Source: an uncultured Bacteroidaceae bacterium (GTDB lineage Bacteria > Bacteroidota > Bacteroidia > Bacteroidales > Bacteroidaceae). Taken from it: DNA of 64,000 bases. Positions within the stretch are counted from its first letter, which is position 1; every line of letters begins with the position of its first letter. The position numbers and the translations under genes were made by a program. The stretch is from NCBI GenBank assembly GCA_934293005.1, contig CAKQYA010000006.1, positions 33,686 to 97,685 on the forward strand, read 5' to 3'. Positions 7,454 to 16,758 of this stretch are shown in pieces. The notes beneath the pieces are model-generated. The model was not told the DNA's origin. It saw only the letters and a list, made by a program, of their open reading frames with translations, and did no database searches.

Positions 7454-10444
7454 TCAGAACATCATTGCTGGTCGTCCGCCATAACCATGACCACCGCCAA
7501 AGCCTCTCGGACCATTCGCAGAACTCTTTCCGCCGAAGATGCTGACACGGTAGATTGCGTGAAGCATGGCATAGGAGTAGATTGCGTTATAGCGTGAGTC
7601 GCTGCGCTGGTAAGCGTCGATAGTGCGGCTGATGTTGCTTTGATTGCGCAGAATATCATTCCATTCCAGACTGATGGACAGTGCTCTGTTCTTGAGGAAT
7701 GTCTGGCTCACCTGAGCATTCCACAGGAATTCGTTTGTGTTCATCGACTTTGACGAATATCCGCGTCTGCTGTTTTCACTGACATCGGTAGAGAAACTCA
7801 ATCCATTGTTGAATGTGAGCGTCATGTCCATACCATAGCTGAAGTCCCATGTGCTCTTGTTGTTAGTAGTGAGCACCGAGTTTTTCGACTTGTTGTAAGT
7901 GAAGCTTCCGTTGACACCCACATCCAGCCAGTCTTTGCGGAAGTTGAATCCAAGGTTCTCATCAATGCTGTAATCATTAGTTGTCGACTTGTCGTCTTCA
8001 AACTGCAAAGGATCGAGGTAGCTGACGTTATGGTTATAATTGAAGCCAGTGTAGGTATCCATGGTAAAGTAGTTGTTCTTGTCAAGTGACGTGTTGAATC
8101 CGCCTCCAAGGTTTGCATTCCAGTTACCATTGATATTTTCAGGGCGTGAAGTTCTTACACCTGTGGTCTCATTATAGCTTGTTCGGTTGGCAACTGAGTT
8201 TTGAGTCATACTTGCGCCTCCCCATGCAAACACGCCTGTCTGACGTTCCTGCTTGAAGCTGTCGAAATTCAAATTCAGATTGTGGCTGAACGAAGGCTTC
8301 AATCCGGGGTTACCCTTTGTGATGTAGAGAGGATTTGAATCATCTGTGATGTCGAGCAGATTGGTCATGCTTGGCTGCGAAGTGCGTCCACGGTAGTATA
8401 CGCGAAGATTGGTCTGCTTGTCGAAGTTGTATCGCAGGTCAAGGTTTGGAGCATAGTTGAACACATTGCGTGTGATGGTTGGATACTCCTTGCCCATGTA
8501 TCTGTAGTCAAGCTCGCTGTGCTGTGGCAAGAGGTCAACTCCCAAACTGAAGTTGTAGGCTGTAGTTGTCTTGCGGAAACTTACAGATACAGCATGGTCC
8601 ATGTTCTTATAGAGCGAATACTGCGAGAGTTTGTCTGCATCTTTGGCATAGTCTTCGTTGAGAGACGCATCATTTCTGCCAAAGAGTTTGTGTCCGTTCT
8701 CAAGCAGATAGTCGATTGCTCCGCTGATATTCTTTCTGTAGCGCGTGAGGGCATTGTTCAAGTCGGTGTATGACGCAGCATCCATGATGAATGCCTCTCG
8801 GTCCGATTTTCTGTAGCTGTAGTTGAAACGGTATGAGAACTGCAAATATGTTCTGTCAGCTATCGGCTCAGAATAAGACAGCTGCGTGCTGAAAGAACGG
8901 TTGCGTCCGGGCGTAGTGTAATATCTGTTGTTTATAGTCTGGGAATTGTTGCTCGCATAGTCGATTCTCGCAGCTGAGAGTTGCTTGCTTTCGCTGCTTG
9001 AAAGATTGCCTGTGGCACGGAATGTGAGATTGCGTCCTGTATTGTTCAGACGGCGGTTGGCTTGAAGCTCTCCTGACACATTCTTGTTTTCCGAGAAACT
9101 TTGTGAACGATTCTGGTTGGTGTTCACCACGATGTTTCTTATCACATCATCGGCAGTGATTGAACCAGCGCCATCACCATCGCCCGATGCGTCCACGCTG
9201 CTGATGGCATCCTTCAAAGGATCGTCTGACACTGTATAAGGGTCGTCGCTGAATGTTGCACTTTCACTATTGCTGAAACCGTAGCTGCGAGAGAAAGAAC
9301 CGCTTGGTCGGAAAATGATGTTTGTCATCGAATCGGGCTTCCATTCCATACGGAACTGAGCATTCCAATTGTGAGAACTGCTGAGACTTGTGCTCTCACT
9401 GTTGGAGAAGGCACCTTTCGAGGTCAAGAAGCTCTGAGTGGACGATTGGTTCCACACGTCACTTCCGTTATAACGGTAATGCACGCTGCCGCCCAACTCA
9501 AGTTTATCGGTCTGCATGGCATAGTTCACACCGAAGTCTTTATTGTCAGAGAGTCCGTTGCCTCCCCAGCCCCAGCCACGGCCACCGCCTCCACCGAAGC
9601 CACGACGTCCTGTGTTGTTAAGGCCACCAAGCAGGGTAAGCATGCTTGAATCATTATATCTCTGCAAATAGACACGCTCGTCATATCGGTCCTCTGTGCC
9701 ATAACCTGCATTGAAATTGCCAAATATACCATTCTTCATGCCTTTTTTAACGGAAAGGTCAAGCACTGTTTCCTCTTCACCATCATCAATGCCAGTCACA
9801 CGGCTGTAATCACTCTTACGGTCATACGTCTTGAGTTTTTCAATCATGTCTGTAGGCAGATTCTCCATTGCCGTCTTTGTGTCGCTGATAAAAAATTCCT
9901 TGCCGTCGACCAGAATTTTTTTGACCGACTTGCCATTGATGGTTATATTGCCACTTTCATCCACTTTTGCCCCAGGCAGCTTCTTCACAAGATCCTGCAA
10001 AGTGGATCCTTCTGGCACACGGTAGGCCGCTGCGTTATACACGAGAGAGTCGCCTGATACCTGAACCTTTGCCACATTGGCTGAAACAGTTGCTTCTGTT
10101 AGAAGTTTCGAATCGGGCACAAGTGTCACATATCCTATGTTCACATTCTTTTCATTCTTTTTTGTAAGGTCGAGAGGCATCAAGCGGTCCTGATAACCAA
10201 TGTATGTGATCTTTGTCACATACTTGCCTTTCTTCACATCCTTTATTGTGAATGAACCATCAACATTTGTTGCAGCACCTGTCACCATTGTGCTGTCTGG
10301 AAGAGATAGTATACGCACAGTGGCCGATGCAATAGGTTCGCTGCTTTCTTTCTCCATTATTATACCAGACACATTGAATTTTGACTGTGCCCATGCACTT
10401 GTTCCCATGCACATCAGGAAAAATGCGGTTAGAGTTAGTTTCAT
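7454..10444 (-). CDS. Outer-membrane beta-barrel protein with N-terminal carboxypeptidase-D regulatory-like domain
   Basis: 996 residues with signal peptide (ends TSAWAQ). Residues 24-110 form a CarboxypepD_reg-like beta sandwich (FNVSGIIMEKESSEPIASATVRI). Residues 120-220 are plug-like (GSTLQDLVKKLPGAKVDESG, NGKSVKKILVDGKEFF). The rest is a large barrel with many alternating strands and Gly-rich turns (RRGFGGGGGRGWGWGGNG). It resembles the TonB-receptor-like OMP_b-brl_3 group; no SusD-type partner is adjacent, so the cargo is unknown. The extreme C-terminus is Gly-rich and ends RPAMMF. The start lies 25 bases after the rsmD stop, so the two may share a transcript. Confidence 0.85.
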   Translation of the reverse strand: MKLTLTAFFLMCMGTSAWAQSKFNVSGIIMEKESSEPIASATVRILSLPDSTMVTGAATNVDGSFTIKDVKKGKYVTKITYIGYQDRLMPLDLTKKNEKNVNIGYVTLVPDSKLLTEATVSANVAKVQVSGDSLVYNAAAYRVPEGSTLQDLVKKLPGAKVDESGNITINGKSVKKILVDGKEFFISDTKTAMENLPTDMIEKLKTYDRKSDYSRVTGIDDGEEETVLDLSVKKGMKNGIFGNFNAGYGTEDRYDERVYLQRYNDSSMLTLLGGLNNTGRRGFGGGGGRGWGWGGNGLSDNKDFGVNYAMQTDKLELGGSVHYRYNGSDVWNQSSTQSFLTSKGAFSNSESTSLSSSHNWNAQFRMEWKPDSMTNIIFRPSGSFSRSYGFSNSESATFSDDPYTVSDDPLKDAISSVDASGDGDGAGSITADDVIRNIVVNTNQNRSQSFSENKNVSGELQANRRLNNTGRNLTFRATGNLSSSESKQLSAARIDYASNNSQTINNRYYTTPGRNRSFSTQLSYSEPIADRTYLQFSYRFNYSYRKSDREAFIMDAASYTDLNNALTRYRKNISGAIDYLLENGHKLFGRNDASLNEDYAKDADKLSQYSLYKNMDHAVSVSFRKTTTAYNFSLGVDLLPQHSELDYRYMGKEYPTITRNVFNYAPNLDLRYNFDKQTNLRVYYRGRTSQPSMTNLLDITDDSNPLYITKGNPGLKPSFSHNLNLNFDSFKQERQTGVFAWGGASMTQNSVANRTSYNETTGVRTSRPENINGNWNANLGGGFNTSLDKNNYFTMDTYTGFNYNHNVSYLDPLQFEDDKSTTNDYSIDENLGFNFRKDWLDVGVNGSFTYNKSKNSVLTTNNKSTWDFSYGMDMTLTFNNGLSFSTDVSENSRRGYSSKSMNTNEFLWNAQVSQTFLKNRALSISLEWNDILRNQSNISRTIDAYQRSDSRYNAIYSYAMLHAIYRVSIFGGKSSANGPRGFGGGHGYGGRPAMMF

Positions 10445-10469
10445 AATGATAAGTATGTTATATTTTTTT

Positions 10470-11060
10470 CTAAATATTCACGTCATCTTTGACTTTGGTT
10501 TCTTCCAAAGGTTTAATGGAATCTGTTTGTTTAATGAAAAAAGTGAAATTCACGCTTCCATACGTGCGGTGGTCTACATAATAAGGATTATCCTTGAAAT
10601 CATAGTTTTTGCCATGTTCCAATATCATCAGCCCTCCATCGGCCAACAGCGGCATGGCAGCATCAGGAATGTCTTTCAGATTTTCAAGCGCATAAGGCGG
10701 GTCAGCAAAAATGATGTCGAATTTATCGCTGCATTTTCTCACATATCTAAACACATCGCCTCTCAAGGGCTTCCATTCTTTCACTTGAAGCAATCGCTGC
10801 AACTTAAACAAATACTGCCAATGCTTGAAATCTTGTTCCACCGACACCACTTTACTGCATCCCCTCGATGCTAATTCAAGAGCTATGGAGCCTGTACCAG
10901 AAAAAAGGTCAAGAGCTGTAGGCTCTGAACTGAAATCGACATACACATTCTCCAGAATATTGAAAAGGCCTTCTTTAGCAAAGTCGGTAGTGGGACGAGC
11001 CTTGAAATTTGTTGGGGCAGGCACACACCTTGCCTTATATTTTCCTCTGATTATTCTCAT
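10470..11060 (-). CDS. rsmD: 16S rRNA (guanine(966)-N(2))-methyltransferase
   Basis: RsmD methylates G966 of 16S rRNA in the assembled 30S subunit. The 196-residue protein has MRIIRGKYKAR at the start, RPTTDFAKEGLFNIL, the SAM-binding motif ALDLFSGTGSIALE and the catalytic motif DIIFADPPYAL, all diagnostic. It normally sits next to a DUF3822 gene in Bacteroidetes, and does so here, but a 184-base MITE-like element now lies between them. Confidence 0.94.
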   Translation of the reverse strand: MRIIRGKYKARCVPAPTNFKARPTTDFAKEGLFNILENVYVDFSSEPTALDLFSGTGSIALELASRGCSKVVSVEQDFKHWQYLFKLQRLLQVKEWKPLRGDVFRYVRKCSDKFDIIFADPPYALENLKDIPDAAMPLLADGGLMILEHGKNYDFKDNPYYVDHRTYGSVNFTFFIKQTDSIKPLEETKVKDDVNI

Positions 11061-11079
11061 TGATGATAAATATATTATT

Positions 11080-11263
11080 AAGTAGGTGCTTAAAATTATT
11101 TTATAGCATCAAAGCTGGCCGTTCTCATATTTGTCGCACACTCTCTCTGTCATCTTTCTCTTCTGTTTATCAGTCACTATGCCCGCATAGCCCCATCAAA
11201 CAGAAGAAAAACTGCTTCAAGATAGAGTGTGTCAAATATAAAAATAATCATGAGCACCTACTT
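11080..11263. mobile_element. MITE-like element, family C, copy 1 (184 bp, complete)
   Basis: The left end reads AAGTAGGTGCTTAAAATTAT; the right end read backwards is AAGTAGGTGCTCATGATTAT, giving imperfect inverted ends of about 24 bases. The interior has CGCACACTCTCTCTG facing AGATAGAGTGTGTC, a second inverted pair, and CAGTCACTATGCCCGCATAG. It encodes nothing convincing. Related sequences are at 37521 and 48132. It separates rsmD from the DUF3822 gene. Confidence 0.75.
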
Positions 11264-11289
11264 GCCAATAAATAACTAAGCAAAACACA

Positions 11290-12102
11290 TTAAAATCCGC
11301 AAACAAGCAGAGTCTGCAGATCGTAAGGAATCATGCTGTTGCCACGAGTGAGCTTGTCCTTAAAGTCGTCACTTCGGTCTATAACATCAGCATGCTGCAA
11401 AAAATATTTTATTTTTTCTGTCAAGCATGACGCTTGGTCTTGATTGTCACTCACCACAGAGAGACTGTCTGTCACTTGGTCGAAGCCGAGCTCTTTCCAC
11501 ACATTGAGTATGAAATACTGCATATCATTCACTGTCGACACCGCAAAGGTGTTGACAAAAAGCATGCGGCCTTGGTCAAAGGCATATAGCGTCATCTCTT
11601 TCTCATGCAAGTAAGCATACATGTTCTTGCCAACACCTATGAGACTCTTCTCACTGAAGAACTCTATTAGCGTGCTGGCTGACGCATAGAAACGCGCCCG
11701 CGGAAAATCATCAAGCAGCAACTGGTAGATGTTCTTATCCATGCCAAAGACTATGGCTATGCCAGAACGGCGCAGCACATTGTAGCTCACATGCTGCGCC
11801 TTGTCCTTTGGAAACGCAAAACCATACATGTCATTCACATCATCCTTGTTGAAAGCCGCCACTGGCACAGTGGTGAACCTGGGCGTGGTGATCAGCACAT
11901 TAACACGCTGATAGTCGGCCTTAAGCACGGGCTCTGTGAGCAGCGCTTTTTTCAAGTTGGCTGCCAATGATATGGTGTGATTGACATCGAAGGTCACATA
12001 ATCGAAAGGGACATCGCTGCCTGGAGCGTATGTACAAAAAGAAAGTCCATTCGAGCACACCCGAATGGACAGACTTTTATTATTGATGATGTTTTCACCC
12101 AT
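11290..12102 (-). CDS. DUF3822 family protein
   Basis: 270 residues, no signal peptide. The sequence matches my recollection of DUF3822, a Bacteroidetes family with an actin/Hsp70-like fold (VNVLITTPRFTTVPVAAF, QGRMLFVNTFAVSTVNDMQYFIL) usually encoded immediately before rsmD. Its function is unknown; conserved linkage suggests a link to ribosome assembly, which is inference. It starts 5 bases after the stop of the anchored 249-residue protein and is therefore likely in its operon. Confidence 0.8.
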   Translation of the reverse strand: MGENIINNKSLSIRVCSNGLSFCTYAPGSDVPFDYVTFDVNHTISLAANLKKALLTEPVLKADYQRVNVLITTPRFTTVPVAAFNKDDVNDMYGFAFPKDKAQHVSYNVLRRSGIAIVFGMDKNIYQLLLDDFPRARFYASASTLIEFFSEKSLIGVGKNMYAYLHEKEMTLYAFDQGRMLFVNTFAVSTVNDMQYFILNVWKELGFDQVTDSLSVVSDNQDQASCLTEKIKYFLQHADVIDRSDDFKDKLTRGNSMIPYDLQTLLVCGF

Positions 12103-12107
12103 TGCTA

Positions 12108-12857
12108 TTACTCCCAGTTACCTGCCATCTTGTTGTTTGCGTCTTCAAGGTCGCCCATGCGGAGTCCATACCATCCACCTTCAGTGTTGTCCTCGTTGTC
12201 GAGCATAAGCTCTGCACGGTTCTTGTTGCGCTTCTTCAAGTCAGCCTTTAGATTTTTCACTTTCTTCTCGTTCATGCCGTCGAGATAGTCATCGAGGCGC
12301 GCGCGGAACTCAACCATCATGTCAAACTCATTGGTCTTCATGTTGAACACTTCCTTCTTGCGGAGCTCGATGATGCCATTGTAAATTGTGTCACACTTCG
12401 ATGGATCGAATGTAGAACGAACCACAACGAATCCTCCATCTGCATGACGGCCCACTGGCACATACTTCAATGAATCTGGATTCTTGATGCCGAGCTTCTG
12501 TGCTGTGGAAATCCACACTGTGTCGCGCTTGATAATGCCTTGAGCCACTGCCTGACGCTCAGTCATGCCAGCCTCAAGCTGTTCGTCTGTAAGCTCTCCG
12601 TCCTTGATGATCTTGTCAACAGTCTTGCCATTCTTCACAAAGTCAATGATCGAGTCGATGGTGCCGCAATACTCTCCGTATGTCATCTTATACTGCTCCT
12701 CAGCGTTGCGGATGTCCATAAGACGTGCGATAACCATTTTTTCACGCTCTGCCTTTTCATTATCGAAGGCAATGTCGCTGCAGATGCTCCATACACATGC
12801 TGCAACAAGACCCAAAGTACAAAGTACAAGAAGGCCATTTACAATTCTTTTTTTCAT
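12108..12857 (-). CDS. Conserved membrane-anchored protein, pilin-like N-terminus
   Basis: 249 residues with one N-terminal membrane segment (IVNGLLVLCTLGLVAACVW) and an exported body. After the anchor comes ARLMDIRNAEEQYKMTYGEY, which resembles the helix of type IV pilin/pseudopilin proteins where AE..Y...YG.Y is typical; no prepilin cleavage site is evident, so this is only a resemblance. A Lys-rich helical stretch lies near residues 195-215. It is the first gene of a unit with the DUF3822 gene. Function unknown. Confidence 0.7.
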   Translation of the reverse strand: MKKRIVNGLLVLCTLGLVAACVWSICSDIAFDNEKAEREKMVIARLMDIRNAEEQYKMTYGEYCGTIDSIIDFVKNGKTVDKIIKDGELTDEQLEAGMTERQAVAQGIIKRDTVWISTAQKLGIKNPDSLKYVPVGRHADGGFVVVRSTFDPSKCDTIYNGIIELRKKEVFNMKTNEFDMMVEFRARLDDYLDGMNEKKVKNLKADLKKRNKNRAELMLDNEDNTEGGWYGLRMGDLEDANNKMAGNWE

Positions 12858-13102
12858 GATATGCTTTTAATTTTTTATTTATTTCTTCTCTAATCAGCCA
12901 TCCCGCCTATCATCTCCACACAAGCATGTTATATGCGTCAACCGCCATCAAAAGCAGGGGCGAAAGTGACATTTCACCATGCCTCAGATAAGTTTTCCGC
13001 TTATTCTATAGCACATTTCATGAATAATCACTATATTCGTGTCGCAAAAATAACTATAATTTTTGAATTGAGGACACAACTTTGAATATTTTTTTCAAAA
13101 AC

Positions 13103-14599
13103 ATGATTAAAGATTACTTTCGAGAGCTCTTTTTGCAAAATTTCGGGCATATTCCAACATCAGACCAAATTGAAGCCATAGACGATTTGTGCCATTTCAT
13201 ACTTGAACCTGAAGCCGATTCGGTATTCATCCTTAGAGGTTTCGCAGGCACAGGCAAGACCAGTCTGGTAAGCGCGCTCGTCAAGACCATGCAACAACTC
13301 GGGCGCGACTGCGAACTGATGGCGCCTACAGGCCGAGCAGCCAAAGTGCTCTCACTGTATGCCGACCACACAGCCTACACGATACATAAGCGCATATACA
13401 GGCAAAAGTCGATTGACAAAGACAGTCTCTTCACGCTCAACTTCAACATGCGCACTAACCTGCTCTTCATATGCGACGAGGCTTCCATGATATCCAATGA
13501 TGAATATCAAGGCAGCAGCATCTATGGCACTGGACGACTGCTCGACGACATGATCCATTTCATCTATGGAGGCAAAGGCTGCCGGCTCATCCTCATGGGC
13601 GACACGGCACAGCTGCCGCCTGTGGGCGAAGGAGAGAGTCCTGCCCTGCAAGATGATGAGCTGCGTTGCTTCGGAATGGATGTGGTGAGCCATACACTCA
13701 AGAAGGTGGTGCGACAAGCCGAATCGTCGGGCATTCTATGGAACGCCACCCATCTGCGGCAACTCATGGACACAGAAGACATATTCTCTTTGCCCCGACT
13801 GCGCTTCAGCGGATTTGCAGACATAAAGATTATACAAGGCAACGAACTGATTGACGCCATTGAGCAGTGCTACCACAACGACGGTGAGGATGACACAATC
13901 ATCGTGACACGCAGCAACAAGCGCGCCATTATATATAATAATGGTATAAGAGGGCAGATTCTATGGAGAGAGGAAGCCATGGAGGGAGGCGACATGATGA
14001 TGGTGGCCAAAAACAACTACTACTGGACCGAACGCATGAACGCCGAACTGCTTGCAAACGCATGCGCAGAAGGCAAAAAGCCTGAAGATGCCGATTCCGT
14101 ACCATTTGACTTCATCGCTAATGGCGACACCATCATCATACGACGCATACGCAACGAACGCTGTTTATACGGATTCACCTTTGCCGATGCTGAGGTGGAG
14201 TTTCCCGACTACGACCATTTCACGATGCAGCTGACAGTGCTCACCGACACACTGCAATCTGAAGCGCCAGCCCTCACGCGAGAACAGCAAGAGCAACTCT
14301 ACGACAAGATAATGGAAGACTACAGCTACGACCCAGCACTGCGCTCAAAGTCGGACCGTTTGAAAGCTCTCAAGCAAGACCCTTACTATAATGCGCTGCA
14401 AATAAAATATGCCTATGCCATCACATGCCACAAAGCGCAAGGCGGACAATGGAGCAACGTGTTCATAGACCAAGGCTACATGACAGAGGAGATGCTCGGG
14501 TCCGACTATTTCCGTTGGTTATACACCGCCATCACACGCGCCACCAAACAGGTGTATATGGTCAACTGGAAGGAGGAGCAGACACTCAATGACACATAA
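13103..14599 (+). CDS. RecD-like ATP-dependent DNA helicase (AAA_30/UvrD_C_2)
   Basis: About 498 residues. Walker A is FAGTGKTSL near residue 50, Walker B is LLFICDEASMI, the Q/motif III region is LILMGDTAQLPPVGEGESP, and the C-terminal 2B-type motif is YAYAITCHKAQGGQW followed by WLYTAITRATKQ. These define a superfamily 1B helicase of the RecD/TraA type lacking the long N-terminal region of RecD2. The frame is open to a TTG at 13082, but the first ATG (13103) fits better. The likely role is DNA repair or recombination. Confidence 0.88.
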   Translation: MIKDYFRELFLQNFGHIPTSDQIEAIDDLCHFILEPEADSVFILRGFAGTGKTSLVSALVKTMQQLGRDCELMAPTGRAAKVLSLYADHTAYTIHKRIYRQKSIDKDSLFTLNFNMRTNLLFICDEASMISNDEYQGSSIYGTGRLLDDMIHFIYGGKGCRLILMGDTAQLPPVGEGESPALQDDELRCFGMDVVSHTLKKVVRQAESSGILWNATHLRQLMDTEDIFSLPRLRFSGFADIKIIQGNELIDAIEQCYHNDGEDDTIIVTRSNKRAIIYNNGIRGQILWREEAMEGGDMMMVAKNNYYWTERMNAELLANACAEGKKPEDADSVPFDFIANGDTIIIRRIRNERCLYGFTFADAEVEFPDYDHFTMQLTVLTDTLQSEAPALTREQQEQLYDKIMEDYSYDPALRSKSDRLKALKQDPYYNALQIKYAYAITCHKAQGGQWSNVFIDQGYMTEEMLGSDYFRWLYTAITRATKQVYMVNWKEEQTLNDT

Positions 14600-14649
14600 A
14601 GCATCCGTAAGGAATCTTTTATTGCTGCACATATCTTCTTTACAGGAAC

Positions 14650-14688
14650 AAAAAAAAATCGCCTCCAGACTTCACAGTTCAGAGGCGA
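14650..14688 (-). terminator. Minus-strand intrinsic terminator
   Basis: TCGCCTC (14659-14665) pairs with GAGGCGA (14682-14688); on the minus strand the stem is followed by nine T (complement of A at 14650-14658). It must end a minus-strand transcript coming from above 14690, although no convincing gene ends just before it. Confidence 0.75.
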
Positions 14689-15103
14689 CGAATTATAAAA
14701 ATGAATTAACTATTTTAAAGGGTTTGACCTTTATCGTTTGATATATGCTATCCATTGACCGCCGAACACTTTCAGTGTCAATCGCGCAAAGATATCCCAT
14801 AGTGACAACATAGCGCTGCATAGCCATAGTACAAGCCCTTTCATTATTGACACTGCCAGCTTTTTCTCTATCCACGCAGCGTGCTGCTATATCTCTGAGA
14901 AAAAGCAGACCAGGCGCCACAGACTTCACAGCCACCAGCACCATCACATACTATTCTGTGAGTGTATGTTTTTATGATTATGATGATTTTTGTACACTAA
15001 ACTAAAACAGCTACCAAAACAATCAAGACGGCTAATAGAGAAACGCCTGTCTGAAAGTTGGTCACCTATAAGCAGGTGCTCTAGCGCACGCACCTTGCGT
15101 CTT
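14689..15103. other. Intergenic stretch with only a weak ORF
   Basis: The stretch between the terminator and the OmpA remnant has one minus-strand ORF, 14693-14947 (84 codons), without recognisable motifs and with an odd composition (many Met, Val, Arg, Cys). It ends 5 bases before the terminator, which favours a transcript but not necessarily a protein. A hairpin, AGGTGC facing GCACCT at about 15074-15095, follows the OmpA remnant stop. The rest shows nothing I can name. Confidence 0.4.
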
Positions 15104-15481
15104 TTACTCAGACACACAGATGCAGACGCGGTTGCTGTCGTTGTCAGCGAATGGCTGCACAGTGTCGCCCATAGCCTCAGCAGAGATGCGCGACTCTGAG
15201 ATGCCAGCCTTGAGAAGCATGTCTTTGATGCTCTTCACACGCTGCTCGCTGTAGCGCTTGTTGATGTTGGGATTGCCTGTGCCCTTATCGGCATAGCCAC
15301 TCACGCTCACCTTCTTGCCTGGATTGTCCTTAAGGAACTTGACAAGCTCGTCCAATTTTGCTTTCTCACTGTCCTTAATCTGTGCAGAGCGTATGTCAAA
15401 GAAGACTTGCACCTTGACATCCTTCACCTCTGGCTTCTTCACCTCTGGTTTCTTTTCCACAGGCTTTGTTTCTGGGATTTT
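15104..15481 (-). pseudogene. OmpA-family C-terminal domain, 5'-truncated
   Basis: The frame encodes a Lys/Pro/Glu linker (VEKKPEVKKPEVKDVKV) followed by an OmpA-like peptidoglycan-binding domain: FFDIRSAQI, LDELVKFLKDNPGKKVSVSGYADKGTGNPNINKRYSEQR and a NRVCICVSE end. A stop codon (15482-15484) lies directly before the linker and there is no signal peptide or beta barrel. Only a GTG is available as start. The upstream barrel part has been lost or replaced by the downstream flank of the cohesin-like gene, so this is most likely a gene remnant that could no longer be exported. Confidence 0.72.
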
Positions 15482-15500
15482 CTAAAACAAATGCAAAGAA

Positions 15501-15524
15501 GAGAGGCATCTTGCGATGCATCTC
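15501..15524 (-). terminator. Hairpin after the cohesin-like gene
   Basis: GAGAGGCATC and GATGCATCTC pair with one mismatch around a TTGC loop. On the minus strand the stem is followed by TTCTTTGCATTTGTTTT. It lies 70 bases after the stop at 15595 and just before the OmpA remnant. Confidence 0.6.
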
Positions 15525-15594
15525 CCCTTTTATTGTTTAACTTTATATATCACATCTCACTGTTCTTAGGAACAATGGTTACCAGATGGTTTCA

Positions 15595-16668
15595 TTACTT
15601 CTTAACAACCTTAGTTGCCTTACCGTCCTTAACTACGATGTTAATACCCTTAACGAGCTTGTTAACCTTCAAGCCACTGACTGTGTAGATACCATCAGCC
15701 TTAGCTGCGAAGTCATCAGCATTGATACCGTTGATACCAGTAGATGGACTATCCTTAGTTACCTTAATATGGATATTCTCTGCATAGTAATTTTCATATT
15801 CACTATTACCCTGAAGCTTAGCTGTTCCATAAACATTCTTCAAAACAATTTCTGATCCATCAACGAAATCATCATCAGCAACAACCTCAAAGCTAACTAC
15901 ATTGCCATCTTTCTTAACAAAGTTAAGGTTGCCGAAGAAATCATCTACTACAACAGTTAAAAGTTTGCCAACAACAGAAGCAGAATGATTAGGACAACGA
16001 TCAGCATCAGACTTCCAAGACTTGTCTACTATAGACAACCCCTTAGGCAACTCAATTGTTGCAGCAAAGAAAGCCAAAAATTCTTTTTGGAAATCACAAG
16101 AAATTGTAACAGTAGCCGGATTTTTACCATTAACCTTAATGTCTTCAGCTGCAGCCAACACTTGGTCTGCTACGTCTGCAACCTTACCTATAACATCATT
16201 CTCTGGTATTACAATACCACTACCATCCATTGCAATTTGAGCTTCCTTTATTGTTATCTCACCTACATTTTTGAAATCATTGGCAACATTAACTTCAAAA
16301 GTGAAAATTGCACCACTTCCTGACTGTACAGCATCTGTCATACTAAAACCTAAGAATGCTGCAATACGAGGATTCTCACTATTTTTCTGTAAAGAAATAC
16401 TGAACTTGTCTGTACGAGCAGTCTTAGAAATCTGACCTCTACCCTCTGTATCAGTGTCAACAAAAGTAAGACCTTCAGGAAGGATAATTTTTCCTTGGAA
16501 AGCATCAACAGTATTAGGATTATTCATACTCACTGAAATAACCCCTTTCTCACCTGGTTTCAAGAATGTAACACTATTCAATTCGTATTCTTGCGCTATA
16601 GCCCTTACACTAGTTATCATAAACATAACTAGAGCTATAAGCCCACCCAAAATTCTATTATGTTTCAT
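15595..16668 (-). CDS. Secreted protein with two cohesin-like domains and a type IX-like C-terminus
   Basis: About 357 residues with signal peptide (ends VRAIAQ). Residues about 28-155 form a cohesin-like beta sandwich (LKPGEKGVISVSMNNPNTVDAFQGKI, PEGLTFVD), and residues about 165-300 a second related one (PATVTISCDFQKEFLAFFAATIELPKGLSIVD). The end, ADGIYTVSGLKVNKLVKGINIVV, resembles the short Prevotella-type C-terminal segments linked to type IX export. Cohesin folds bind dockerins or carbohydrate. The gene directly upstream encodes a protein ending in an EF-hand/dockerin-like loop, so the two may interact; this is inference. The start used is the second Met (16668); an ATG at 16674 is equally possible. 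Confidence 0.75.
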   Translation of the reverse strand: MKHNRILGGLIALVMFMITSVRAIAQEYELNSVTFLKPGEKGVISVSMNNPNTVDAFQGKIILPEGLTFVDTDTEGRGQISKTARTDKFSISLQKNSENPRIAAFLGFSMTDAVQSGSGAIFTFEVNVANDFKNVGEITIKEAQIAMDGSGIVIPENDVIGKVADVADQVLAAAEDIKVNGKNPATVTISCDFQKEFLAFFAATIELPKGLSIVDKSWKSDADRCPNHSASVVGKLLTVVVDDFFGNLNFVKKDGNVVSFEVVADDDFVDGSEIVLKNVYGTAKLQGNSEYENYYAENIHIKVTKDSPSTGINGINADDFAAKADGIYTVSGLKVNKLVKGINIVVKDGKATKVVKK

Positions 16669-16708
16669 AATCAAAAATCTACTAAAAGTTATTATTATAA
16701 TTCTAAAA

Positions 16709-16745
16709 GGTGAAGTCCCTACACTTTATTTTAAGGGACTTCAAC
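16709..16745 (-). terminator. Hairpin between the coiled-coil and cohesin-like genes
   Basis: GGTGAAGTCCCT (16709-16720) pairs with AGGGACTTCA (16734-16743). On the minus strand it is followed by CCTTTTAG, a weak T tract. In an 84-base gap between two genes on the same strand it could act as an attenuator or RNA-processing site and not a full stop. Confidence 0.55.
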
Positions 16746-16758
16746 CTAACAAAATCAA

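Noticed and set aside
14693..14947. 84-codon minus-strand ORF as a gene
   Set aside because: No recognisable motif, odd composition and no clear start signal; kept only as a remark in the intergenic entry.
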